From assembly GCF_964656455.1 (NCBI RefSeq), contig NC_135715.1:38636603-38700602 (forward strand): a stretch of DNA of 64,000 nt. Direction: 5' to 3'. This document shows positions 49,531 to 59,515 of this stretch, piece by piece. Every line of letters begins with the position of its first letter. Within the stretch, counting starts at the first letter, position 1. Source of the DNA: Halichoerus grypus. Taxonomy: Eukaryota > Chordata > Mammalia > Carnivora > Phocidae. The position numbers and the translations under genes are program-made. The notes beneath the pieces were generated by a model. That model ran no database searches. It was not told where the DNA came from and saw only the letters and a list, made by a program, of their open reading frames with translations.

Positions 49531-52044
49531 TGAAATTCTTTCTTCTGCTTCATTACACAGCAATTTGATTTACCAAAGCATGTTTCTAGTTCTTCACATC
49601 CCAAAAAGGCACAGCTTCTCACAAATGTACTAAATGTTATCTATTTCCACAAATCAAATGCCCCACTATGCTAAATCTCTGTATATGGACTCTCTCCCAA
49701 ATAAGAGATTTGCTTTTATTCTTGTCTATAAAAGATCTGTAACTAACATAATGCAGGCAAAGTACTTAGAGCAGTATTTGGCACATGGAATGTGTTCAAC
49801 ATGTTTTTCTCCCTTTACTATAATGACTGTAATCATTTTCCTTTTTGAAATGATTGGGAGAATAGAAATTATAAGTGGAGTGCTTTGGGCAATCCACATA
49901 TTTGCTTATTTTAATTATTCTTTTTTTCTTTAAACTTTTAATTAAGGTTAAAGCTTTTCGTATGTGAAAATTATATTAATAATACATTCCTATCACTGCT
50001 TGTCAATACTTTTGGTCAATTCTTTCCAAAGTTTTCCAATCTCTAAATTTATAGATTGCATAATGGGGCTGGATAGTACTCCACAAAGTAGAGTAGCAGT
50101 TTCTTACAGTTTTGACATATCATGCTGTATTGGTATTTTTATTTGTTATTAGTAGTGGTCACAGTATTGTCATTCACTTAATCATTATTTTCTTGAATAA
50201 AAAAATTGAAAAATTCTAACTAAAATATTCAGATGGAGTGTTTTATTTGCTCATAAGGAAAACAATGGATATTGTTCAAAAGATTTTAAAATCTAAATCA
50301 GAGAGTGTATCAGGTTGTGTATGAAATATAGAAGAGCACAGAAAGGTGTGATGGAATTTCAACGAGATGGGAAAATAAATGGAGATATTTTAAGAAATGT
50401 TATGAAATGTGCCTATCGAAACTACAAGAGAAAACATTAGTGATTTCTCAGTCCCTCCAGGAAGAATGAACTGTTATAATAGAGAAGCGAGAGCTGGTGA
50501 TGGCAAAGCAAGTTTGAAAAAGCTTCCTAGGATCTCTACTCCCTTCCTTTATGAGAACCAGATTTTAAAAATCACATTTTTCCTTTAAACAATTAATTGA
50601 ATTAACTCAAATGTTATACTATATAAGAAAGTAGGGATTTAAAAGGAAAAGAGTATAGAAGGGAATGTCTTAGAATCCTCTTGTAACTTACCCAGTGAGC
50701 ATTAAAAAAAGCTACATCAGTTTGGTTTTTGTTGTTGTTTCAACTTTATATTTCCAGAAAATCAAAACATTCCCAGTTCCTTTCCTCTTCTTTCCGTCTT
50801 TCATAACTGACTTCAATAACCTTCCTCTTTGTGCACCCACAAGAAGAACAATAATCTTGTTCCCCAAAGAAAAACAAATGTACTGAATTGACTGAGAAGT
50901 TTTGAGCAAAACAAACTACTTCAAAAGAGATAACTAAATGTTGAAAATGATACATGTAGAGAATTATACTGTTTGGTGTCCTGAAATACTTTCATCATTT
51001 GGCTATCTGCTTCTAAGCATTTGATTTTTTTTTTTTTCCAAGCATTTGATTTTAAACAAAAAGTTGCATATTTTTTTCTTGTCTATCACACTAATACACT
51101 AAGGAATTGCAAATAGAAGTATGCATGACAACTGATCCATTTCCCATTGGAACAACACAAGGCGCCTAAAAAATGTCCATACTTAGGATAAGCAAATTCT
51201 GGCTCTAGCTCAGGTTTATAGTGTCTGATCAGGTTCCAGGGAATTCTCCTATTCTCAAGTGTTAGAATAAACTAATATATATTGAGAACCATAGTTCCCA
51301 TAAAAGCATTTTCTTTTTTTTTTTAGTTCAAAACAATCTTTTACATATTAATACTAAAATTCTATACTCTTAATTCTTTTTATTCAAAGATTATAAATCA
51401 CATATTAAGGACACATCAGGCTGCAATGCATCCTCCAAGTTTTTTTCAATTTTGCTTGACTTTTTTATTTTTACAGTTGAGTAGAACCACTCTATAGCAC
51501 TTGTCTTGAGTTTTCTTCCCCTGGATAACCTTATAAATGAAACTATCTGTAGGTGTTTCAGGATATAAGTATCCTGTTAGATGATTTTCAAGTTATAACT
51601 CTCTTATGTTGAATTTTACTCCATAATATTCACTATTATAGGGAGATAGCTAGCTAGCTAATAGATTTTTCTATTATTTACTATTACATAGCCAAACACA
51701 CGCTTCTTTGTAGAAATTTTGGAATATTTACCTAACACCACCACCAAATCTTGAAAGTATATTATGTAAGAAATTCCCTTCCTGCCCCTTGGATTCCAGC
51801 ATGCAGAACCCCACCCTCCACTTGCAACAATATGGGATTGCTATCTTCATTAGGTCAGCAAGCACTCCTAGTCTGCTCAAAGGTACATATCTCAATTGTC
51901 TGAAATAAGCCTATGCAAAACTCTTTAGTTTCCACTAGGAACTCAATTACATTACCATATTGTCACTTCAGTAACTTTACTAAGATTTTTGGGGTAACAG
52001 GTCATTGAACCATATGTTTCTTAAGTATTCTCTTACTATTGAAT
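49531..52044. other. AT-rich DNA without recognised gene
   Basis: No gene found. A MIR 3' remnant is likely at 49750-49810 ('cagtatttggcacatggaat'). A near-duplicated 'agcatttgattt' flanks a T-run at 51017-51052. A GATAGCTAGCTAGCTAAT run lies at 51644-51661. Confidence 0.45.
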
Positions 52045-52345
52045 AGTTTGTCTTAATTTTTCTTGATACACTTTTAATAAATGTGTTTTATTTGTCTAGG
52101 AAAAATTATTATAAGTAACATTGCTGGATAAAAGATTATGATGATTTTAGCTTTGATAGATACTAACATATTACTCACGCCATTGATTTTGCCAATACTA
52201 GAAATAAGTTTGGATATTTAAAATTTTGCCAATCTAGTAGTCAAAGATTATATTATATGCAATATCCATTGGCTTTTTATAGCATTTGTTGAGTTTTGCT
52301 TTTTATATTTCGGCTTTTGTGATTTGGAGGGTGGTCATCGTTCCT
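52045..52345 (-). repeat. Possible old L1 fragment, antisense
   Basis: 'gtaacattgctggataaaag', 'aaaattttgccaatctagta' and 'agcatttgttgagttttgct' resemble the reverse of an old L1 3' region. Low information, so tentative. Confidence 0.35.
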
Positions 52346-52624
52346 TTTGTTTAAGAAAAATCACTGCAGTAGTTAGGCATGAAACAGGGAAATGGGATTA
52401 CCAGTCTATTAAAACTGATCATTATACTGTCATTTAATAATATGGTTCTTCCTCTTTTCTCTATTATGCCCACGTATAGAGGGCTGGGCAGGGAAAGCTG
52501 ATTTTCCTTAAAGAGAAAAATCCCTCAAGAGAAAATGCCTTTTGCTTGGGAAATTAGTAGGAATGAATATGTAAATCTTAATGTTCAGATTATTGCTTCA
52601 ATTTGCTAGAATGACATTTTGTCA

Positions 52625-52790
52625 AATATATGCCAGACTACCTAGAGTTTAGGAGCTTGATAAAAATGCAGATTACTGCTCCAGACCTTTTGAATTAGAA
52701 TCTCTGGAAAGTGAGGGTAAGGAATCTGCATTTTAGCATTGCCCACATACAAACTATAATTTGAGTGCCAATGCTGTGGGGAAAAAAATA
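52625..52790. repeat. MER5A-like hAT fragment
   Basis: 'aggagcttgataaaaatgca', 'gattactgctccagaccttt', 'tgaattagaatctctggaaa' and 'ggaatctgcattttagcatt' follow MER5A order (GGGAGCTTGTTAAAAATGCAGATTCCTGGGCCCCACCC ... TCTGCATTTTTAACAAGC). 'tttgagtgccaatgctgtgg' fits its end. Confidence 0.7.
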
Positions 52791-53344
52791 AAAGAACCAA
52801 TTTATATGTAATTATTAGATTTTGCATTCAAGAGCTGAATTGAACAAATAATTAGAAATATCTACTACAGACCACAGTTTTTTTTTCTAAAAAAGAGAGC
52901 TATTAAGATGCATAATTTAAAGAGAAAATATACGTTAAGACTCTATGATTTCCCATGTCCTCTGCATAATTTAATCAGGGGCAATTGCAGTGCTTAGGTG
53001 AAGCAGGATAGGCTCAACATAAAACAGTTGTTTCGCTTATTCTATGCAATCACTAAAAACAAGCACAGCAGGTAGATTCCTGAAACAATTGTGAGCCTGA
53101 AGAGGAAAAGTTTAAAAATAGGAAAGGCAGCTTTCATGCAAACTGTAAAGTGTTAATACTTCTCACACTTAACAGTGAAAGGCTGTCCAATTCCCTTTAC
53201 ATCCAATGTTATTGATTTCACAAACCTCCATAATATCTGTTGGCAGATTTAAATGAACTTTTTGGAAACTGAAGGTAAAATGAGCCTCTCTTTTTCTTCA
53301 CAGCAGTTATGCTTAGCAATACTTAACATCAGGTGGAAGTCTTA
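52791..53344. other. Unassigned AT-rich stretch
   Basis: Nothing recognisable. Confidence 0.5.
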
Positions 53345-53359
53345 TGATTGGTGCCTTTA

Positions 53360-53562
53360 TTTTATTTTAAAGATTTTATTTATTTATTTGAGAGAGAGAG
53401 AGCAAGGAGGGGGCAGAGTGAAAGGAGAGAGGGAATCTCAAGCAGACTCTGTGCTGAGTGTGGAGACCAACACAGGGCTCAGTCTCAGAACCCTGAGTTC
53501 ATGACCTGAGCTGAAATCAAGAGTCAGATGCTCAACTAACTAGGCCACCCAAGCGCCCCTTG
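53360..53562 (-). mobile_element. Can-SINE, antisense, with target duplication
   Basis: A reverse-complement SINE from 'aagattttatttatttattt' to 'ggccacccaagcgcccc'. The 15-bp word tgattggtgccttta flanks it at 53345-53359 and 53563-53577. The 'gaaatcaagagtcagatgct' segment marks the older subfamily also seen at 23829 and 54415. Confidence 0.95.
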
Positions 53563-53577
53563 TGATTGGTGCCTTTA

Positions 53578-54414
53578 GACATTTCTTTTTGGATGACAGA
53601 ATCAGGGGTAAATACTTTTTAATTTAGCCCATAATAAAACAAAGTATTAATATGTAGCTATTAAAAACCTCTACATGAAAAACAATCAAATTTATTTAAA
53701 ACATATTTTTGTATTTATAATGTATTCTATCTAGTTTAATCTTCATATGGTGGCAGGGCTGATAAAAGTCAAGAATCTGCTAATTATTCAGAATGCACTT
53801 GAAGCATTCTGGATCACAGAATGTCAAGAGACTGAGGAAATCTTAATGGTCTCTCTCAAAAGAGGTTCTTAGTCTTTTACTTGAAGATGTAACATGAACA
53901 ATGGATGATATTCACATGCCTAACATATTCCTGTGAATATACCCTGCTTTTGACAATCCCAGGATTTTTTCAGAGAAGCAGAGCAATTAGCACCACAGAT
54001 TTTTTTAAATCAATTAATCTGCCTAAATCTGTTCCCATTAGTACTGTTTATTCTTAGCCTCCATAAGGGTAAAAAAAAAAAAAAAAAAAAAAAGCACGAA
54101 TTTAATTAGAGGAAATTTCCTCACAGTAAATACATGTAATGATTTCTTTACCATAAAGAAGTTTTGTGGTCTGCAAAAAGCAAATTCGGAAAGAAAGGAG
54201 CTGGTCTATTATAGGGTGTGAAAAGCTCTAGCAAGAGATCAAGCTGCTCATTCTCAGCGTGGACTGGGAAGTAAGGGAAAGTTAAGCAGGTTTGAAACCA
54301 GCCTGATCCTTCTCAGGCAGGTTGTAATCCTATGAACCTATGATTTTGGTTAAATTTTTTGTAATTTGTAGATCGTTAATTACAAAATATTTGAACTTTA
54401 TTTGATTTGATTTC
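53578..54414. other. AT-rich DNA with a poly(A) run
   Basis: No gene found. An A-run of about 23 lies at 54070-54092 without an adjoining SINE or L1 body. Confidence 0.5.
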
Positions 54415-54452
54415 ATTTTTTAAAAAGATTTATTTTAGAGAAAGGGAGAGAG

Positions 54453-54493
<41 letters not shown>

Positions 54494-54643
54494 AAGTGGG
54501 GGGAGGGGCAGAGAGAGGGGAAGATAAGCAGACTCCATGCTGAGCATGGAACCCCAGAGGGCTCGATCTCATGACCCTGAGATCATGACTTGTGCCGAAA
54601 TCAAGAGTCAGACGCTTAACCCACTGAGCCACCTAGGCGTCCC
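54415..54643 (-). mobile_element. Can-SINE, antisense, with internal (CA)18
   Basis: A reverse-complement SINE of the older subfamily ('cgaaatcaagagtcagacgc') ending in 'gagccacctaggcgtccc'. An uninterrupted (CA)18 run at 54455-54490 lies inside the GA-rich segment near the tail and makes the copy longer than usual. Confidence 0.92.
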
Positions 54644-55189
54644 TGAACACAATTTTAAAAACAATTGCAAACTGAATAGTACTTCAAAATTTATTCCAGT
54701 TAGGTTGCTATTTTCACTAACACAGAAAGTAAGGGTTGCCCTTACTTCAACTCACTTCTGTTTATTTGGGATTTTGGAGGAATTGGGGGGGTGGGGGATG
54801 GAGAAAACTACTATCACATATGATGTTCTCTTTATTAACTATATCTTTTTTGAAAGAAAGTATATTTGCAGTTATCCAAGAAATTCGTTCGAATATAATT
54901 ACTAATATAACTGATATAGTAATTATAATGAGTAATATTAGTTTTATGAAATTGTAAATTAAATGCACTTTATTATATGCCTTAAAAAGTGAGCATTAAA
55001 TGTGAATCAAGTGGTTTTATTTAGCTTTCATTTTTACAAAAACATTACTGTAGCAACATCCTCAACTTCAAAATGTTAAGAAAGTTTAAAAATTTAAGGA
55101 AGGAAGTTCTATGTTGTTAAAAGATAAACTGGGTATGTAGTTTCATTTGAGCTTAGTGGGAAAGGCTGTAAGTCCTATTAGACTCTGAC
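54644..55189. other. AT-rich DNA without recognised gene
   Basis: I see no gene. A 'ggaattgggggggtggggga' G-run lies at 54779. The border with the retroviral element to the right is not sharply visible. Confidence 0.45.
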
Positions 55190-55851
55190 TATCGGCTGCC
55201 AAGTTGGCCAACTTCTGGCTAATGAAAAAAAATCCCTTCAAATATCTTGTCAGGTTTCAGCTGGGACAAACAGTAAACATTCCTGGCAGTATTTAACAAC
55301 CCCTTGGAGGCAGGCGGCATCTCCAAAAAGGGTGCAAAGGACATTACTCTCTCGAGATCCAGAGCCACTCCCAAAGATAACCAAAAGAAAGAAAGCCTTA
55401 GATAATCCCCAAGAGCTGGCAATAGTCAGTAGGACCCTAGCCTCAAGCGGGGCGCAACCCACATTTCTATTCGGCCATATTTTTGGGGCCCTCAACCTGA
55501 TAGTTGTCAAGTTCTCAGGATACAAAAAGGAGACAAACAAGAAGGCAATAGCTGCTCCTGGGAAAGAAAGGATCCACAACCATTGGGTACCTGAAAGAAA
55601 AATTCACAAGCCACAATTCGAGGATCTAATTCGTACACGTTTTTTTGTCTGCCAATCCAAATTTGGAAAGGAAGGGACACCATGAAATTTTACCTTCTTC
55701 TCTTGATCAGGCACCACAGTAGACATCTAGGAGAGCTGACTTTGGTAAGAATTCTCAGCCTTTGCTGGTGTCTGCCGGTTTTCCCAGGATCCTGTCCGTA
55801 GGCTCCAAAGTGAGGGGCTGTTCCAGGGGGTTTCATCCCGGTCACTAGAAA

Positions 55852-56047
55852 CTGTAAAGGAAGAAAAAATAAATTTTCCTTCTATCCTCAATGGTGAGTG
55901 TTTTGCTGTGACTCCTTTATCTCTAGGGCACCTCAGTAAATGTTTATCTAAAAGGGTTAAAAGTTTTTTCCTGTGGCCACTGTAATTTAGGATTATCTTT
56001 GGCAAGGTTAACCTGATTATTCAGCCTTAAAACAAAATTTTACTCAC
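55852..56047 (-). promoter_or_regulatory. Candidate splice donor/acceptor pair in the ERV leader
   Basis: On the minus strand, CGG|GTGAGTA at 56047/56048 is an almost ideal 5' splice site. 196 bp further on, TTTTTTCTTCCTTTACAG|T at 55852 is a strong pyrimidine-tract acceptor. The donor's position after the leader fits a retroviral major splice donor. Use of the acceptor is unproven. Confidence 0.4.
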
Positions 56048-56080
56048 CCGAGGCCTCCACTGGACCTAGTTCAGTTTCAG

Positions 56081-56870
56081 TCAGACCCAGTCCAACCGCA
56101 GATGTAGCTTGGTTTCTAAGTCAGACCCAGTCCAACCCTGGACCGAGCCGGGTTTCTGAATCAGAACCAGTCTGACGCCGGAACCATTCTGATCCTGGAC
56201 CCAACCTGGTTTCTGAGTCGGACCCAGTCCCACCCCGGACGCAGTCCGGTTCCTGAGTCGGACCCAGTCCCACCCCGGACGCAGTCCGGTTCCTGAGTCG
56301 GACCCAGTCCCACCACGGACGCAGTCCGGTTCCTGAGTCGGACCCAGTCCCACCCCGGACGCAGTCCGGTTCCTGAGTCGGACCCAGTCCCACCCCGGAC
56401 GCAGTCCGGTTCCGGAGTCGGACCCAGTCCCACCCCGGACGCAGTCCGGTTCCGGAGTCGGACCCAGTCCCACCCCGGACGCAGTCCGGTTCCGGAGTCG
56501 GACCCAGTCCCACCCCGGACGCAGTCCGGTTCCTGAGTCGGACCCAGTCCCACCCCGGACGCAGTCCGGTTCCTGAGTCGGACCCAGTCCCACCCCGGAC
56601 GCAGTCCGGTTCCTGAGTCGGACCCAGTCCCACAACGGACGCAGTCCGGTTCCTGAGCCGGACCCAGTCCCACCCCGGACGCAGTCCGGTTCCGGAGTCG
56701 GACCCAGTCCCACCCCGGACGCAGTCCGGTTCCGGAGTCGGACCCAGTCCCACCCCGGACGCAGTCCGGTTCCTGAGTCGGACCCAGTCCCACCCCGGAC
56801 GCAGTCCGGTTTCTAAGTCAGAACCAGGTTGACCTGGGAACTAGTTCTGTTTTTAAGTCAGACCCAGTGA
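56081..56870. repeat. 40-bp minisatellite (VNTR), CpG-rich, ~20 units
   Basis: Fourteen near-identical 40-bp units begin at 56241, 56281 and so on to 56761. A fifteenth at 56801 is already decaying, and more diverged units lie on both sides (56081-56240 and 56815-56870). The core reads gcagtccggttcctgagtcg followed by gacccagtcccacc and ccggac. Each unit has four or five CpGs. The pattern of decayed edges and homogenised middle is typical of a VNTR that changes by unequal exchange or slippage. Minus-strand open frames of 210 codons across the array start with GTG and are by-products. Confidence 0.97.
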
Positions 56871-57060
56871 GAAAAAGAAATGCTCAAATAAAGCCTGGAA
56901 GCTCATACTGCAAAGCGGCTGAGCTAGGATCCTAGAAGGACTTTGTCACCACCTCCCGAGGAAGCAAGAAAGCAGCAGTTCAAGGGGCTCAACAGGTACG
57001 GCGTGAGGCACTCAATATTTATTTGCTCGCTGCTCCTAGGGCTATCGGGGCCTCCTTTGG

Positions 57061-57078
57061 TTCTCCCCTCTGACACCA
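57061..57078 (-). promoter_or_regulatory. Primer-binding-site-like sequence, tRNA-Leu type
   Basis: On the minus strand, TGGTGTCAGAGGGGAGAA lies 4 bases after the LTR's terminal CA. The first ten bases equal the complement of a tRNA-Leu 3' end (TGGTGTCAGAAGTGGGAT), and the later bases diverge. Position and the TGG start support a primer binding site. Confidence 0.6.
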
Positions 57079-57082
57079 GAAC

Positions 57083-57584
57083 TGTTAAAAGAAAGACTAA
57101 GGCATATTAAAAATTTTAAGAGTTTATCTGAGCAAGAATTGATTCAAATCGGGCAGCATCCAATCTAGCAGACAGAAAGGAGCTCAGGGGAGTTGTACAA
57201 AATAAGACTTTTATAGGCTGAAGGGAGCAGAAACGAGAAAGCTACACTAGATAAAAGAGCGGGTTGGTTATTGCAAGGTTACTTTCCTTTAGGAGATGGC
57301 AGGGGTCTATCAGGCAGATTACCTCACTGGTGCTGATCAGCTGATTCCTGATTGACTGGTTTAAGATTCCTTTTCTGGGAAAGCTGAAACTGTAATTAAG
57401 TCTTGGTTTGGTGATAGGGGACTTAGTGTAAGCAATCCATTTGGGGCCTCTTGCCTTGCTTTTAATGTTGTGCAACTAAATATAGTTTAGAGACCTTTCT
57501 AAAAAGGATGCAAGCTTTAAATTCAAGAGATGACAAGAAAGTAAGATAAACATTCTCATAGGATTAGTCCTTCATATTTTCACA
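57083..57584 (-). mobile_element. Retroviral LTR (about 502 bp)
   Basis: The plus strand begins TGTTAAAAG and ends CATATTTTCACA, so on the minus strand the element reads TGTGAAAATATG ... CTTTTAACA with TG/CA termini. A minus-strand TATA box CCTATAAAAG lies at 57208-57217, about 125 bp before the 3' end, as expected for U3/R. A weak poly(A)-signal-like AGATAAA lies near 57123. The family name is not resolved. The 5' boundary rests on the TG terminus only. Confidence 0.6.
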
Positions 57585-57739
57585 TGTTGAGATGATTTAA
57601 AATTATATTTAGTGTTCTTACTTGTATAGTTGATGAATTAAATGTACCACTTTGGCAAATATTTGAAAGAAGATTATTTTTGCTTTATTTTTTCTGCTTT
57701 CAATTTTTTGCTAGATGATTCTAAACTGTAAACAACATG

Positions 57740-58140
57740 CTGTTCAGAAGTGAGTTTGAGATTTGGGATCAAACGCACCTATTCTAATGCAGGCTTTGCC
57801 ACTTACCTGTAGAAACAGGAATAGGCTATTTAATATTTCTTTAAAAAAAAAAAAAGATTTATGTATTTATTTTAGAGAGAGAGAGAGCACGTGGGGAGAG
57901 AGTCTTGAGCAGACTCCGAGCTGAGTGCGGAGCCCTAAGCGCGCTCGATCTCAGGACCCTGAGAATACCTGAGCCAGAAACCGAGATCTGAGGCTTAGCC
58001 AACTGCCCCACTCAGGTGCCCCAGCTATTTAATATTTCTGAATTTCAATTTCCTCATGTGTAAAATGGCAGTGATAATATCCAGACTTTAAAGGCATTGT
58101 GTTAAATGTAATAAATATGTAGCTCCTAATTTTCTAAACA
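57740..58140 (+). repeat. MIR fragment, sense, split by a SINE
   Basis: The left part ('gcaggctttgccacttacct') and the right part ('cctcatgtgtaaaatggcag', 'tgataatatccagacttt') are consecutive pieces of one MIR. They are separated by the SINE at 57841-58023. Confidence 0.7.
57841..58023 (-). mobile_element. Can-SINE, antisense, inserted in a MIR
   Basis: A reverse-complement SINE from an A/T-run and 'aagatttatgtatttatttt' to 'cccactcaggtgcccca'. The 16-bp word gctatttaatatttct flanks it at 57825-57840 and 58024-58039 and belongs to the interrupted MIR. Confidence 0.95.
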
Positions 58141-58550
58141 CAATAAATATTCTCTTATCTATTCGATAGAGATCATGTATCAGGCATCTTTGTGTATACA
58201 GCGTTTAGTATACTGCATATACCACGTGCATGCAAAGCTCATTTTTGTTGATAACTGCTCCTTGAAAAAATAAACTTCTAGTGAATACGCTTTACATAAA
58301 AAATCATCTGCTAGAATATCCTCTTATTACTCGAAGTAAGTTTTTAAAGAAAATTTAAATGAGGTAGTATTTACAAAATATATATTGATTTTATCAGTAC
58401 TATTGTCTGTGCAGGTGCTATGTAAAATTGGAAAATAATTAGCATTGTTTTGTACTTAGTGTGCTTGTTTTACACTGCTTTCTTGGGTTATTCTATTGTA
58501 AAATAAGTATGTGCAGGAATTGAGGAATTTGCCTAGGAGTTAAGAGCTAT
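58141..58550. other. Unassigned AT-rich stretch
   Basis: Nothing recognisable. Confidence 0.5.
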
Positions 58551-58569
58551 CAAAACTGAATGCTGTGTC

Positions 58570-58768
58570 GGGCGCCTGGGTGGCTCAGTTGGTTGAGCGA
58601 CTGCCTTCGGCTCAGGTCATGATCCTGGAGTCGCTGGATCGAGTCCCACATCGGGCTCCCTGCTTGGCAGGGAGTCTGCTTCTCCCTCTGACCCTCCCCC
58701 CTCTCATGTGCTGTCTCTCTCATTTTCTCTCTCTCAAATAAATAAATAAAATCTTTAAAAAAACAAAA
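58570..58768 (+). mobile_element. Can-SINE, sense, with 19-bp target duplication
   Basis: The head gggcgcctgggtggctcag leads into a full body and a tail ending in 'aaaaaaacaaaa'. The 19-bp word caaaactgaatgctgtgtc occurs at 58551-58569 and 58769-58787. The long perfect duplication implies recent insertion. Confidence 0.97.
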
Positions 58769-58787
58769 CAAAACTGAATGCTGTGTC

Positions 58788-59194
58788 ACCACAACTGGTT
58801 CTCCCAAAAGAGAGGAGTAAGGAACTATGAACTTTGAGTGACCTAAGGATGACAAACCTTTTTTGGAAGTAATTGAAAACTTTTCTCACTGGGGATTATT
58901 GCCATTAAATCCTGACAAGATTTACTTAACACATGCAGTCCAGTCCATGGGGCTAGCTTTCCTTAGTTATCATTAGCATAAGTTGCATGAAACCCCACCT
59001 CCTCTTCTGTATAGGCCTAGCACTCAAACCACGGACTTCTTTCCCTAGATCAGTGATCTATACAGCATACTTCACTGCCAGACATGCCCTTGCCTGGAAA
59101 GTTAATACACTCAGATTTGTGCTTTATTTTTGTTTTGTTTTGTTTTTTTAACTCTGGTGACTTTGTTTTATTCTTTAAAATTCCGCTTCCCCCT
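58788..59194. other. Unassigned stretch
   Basis: No gene found. A TTTTG-type run lies at 59128-59148. Confidence 0.5.
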
Positions 59195-59394
59195 GGGGCA
59201 CCTGGGTGGCTCAGTAGGTTAAGCATCTGCCTTCAGCTCAGGTCATGATCCCAGGGTCCTGGGATTGAGTCCCGTGTCCTGCTCTCTGCTCGAAGGGGAA
59301 CCTGCTTTTCCCTTTCCGTCTGCCTGCCACTCCACCTGCTTGTGCTCTCTCTCTGTCTCTCTCTGTCAAATAAATAAATAAAATTAAAAAAAAA
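59195..59394 (+). mobile_element. Can-SINE, sense
   Basis: A full copy from ggggcacctgggtggctcag to 'caaataaataaataaaatta' and an A-run. The flanks share an approximate 'cttccccct/cttcccctt' word, a possible worn duplication. Confidence 0.94.
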
Positions 59395-59515
59395 ATCATC
59401 TTCCCCTTCCTTCCCCTCATGCCCCCCTCCCCCCAAAAAAACGGTTAACAGAAGCAAAATCACATGGCTATGGAGTGACCACTAGGGGAAGAGAAATGAC
59501 CTTTTATATTAGTAA

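Larger units (their letters stand above)
55190..57584 (-). mobile_element. Partial endogenous retrovirus, minus strand (LTR, PBS, leader with VNTR)
   Basis: Reading leftwards on the minus strand, an LTR (57584-57083) is followed by a 4-base spacer, a primer-binding-site-like 18-mer (57078-57061), a tandem-repeat leader (about 56870-56081), a splice-donor consensus (56047) and about 850 bp of unassigned internal sequence. No second LTR, pol or env can be seen, so the copy is 3'-truncated or internally deleted. The interval is visibly richer in GC and CpG than its surroundings, which suggests recent arrival or little CpG decay. Open frames in the left part (109 codons minus, 55250-55579; 117 codons plus, 55332-55685) have no retroviral motif I recognise. 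The left border is uncertain by about 60 bp. Confidence 0.6.

Noticed and set aside
55114..55130. Second LTR at the left end of the retroviral element (TGTTAAAAGATAAACT resembles the LTR end)
   Set aside because: Similarity to the LTR at 57083 stops after about 16 bases, so it is probably chance.
55332..55685. 117-codon plus-strand frame as a host or viral gene
   Set aside because: No motif recognised. It runs against the orientation of the LTR, overlaps a similar-length frame on the other strand, and has no promoter or splice context.
56081..56793. Three overlapping 210-codon minus-strand frames as a repeat-rich protein gene
   Set aside because: They start with GTG, all encode the same periodic peptide because the 40-bp unit shifts frame each time, and there is no ATG or coding context. 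They are a by-product of the VNTR.
56081..56870. Tandem array as a CRISPR array
   Set aside because: The units are directly joined with no unique spacers, the period is constant at 40 bp, and the DNA is from a mammal.
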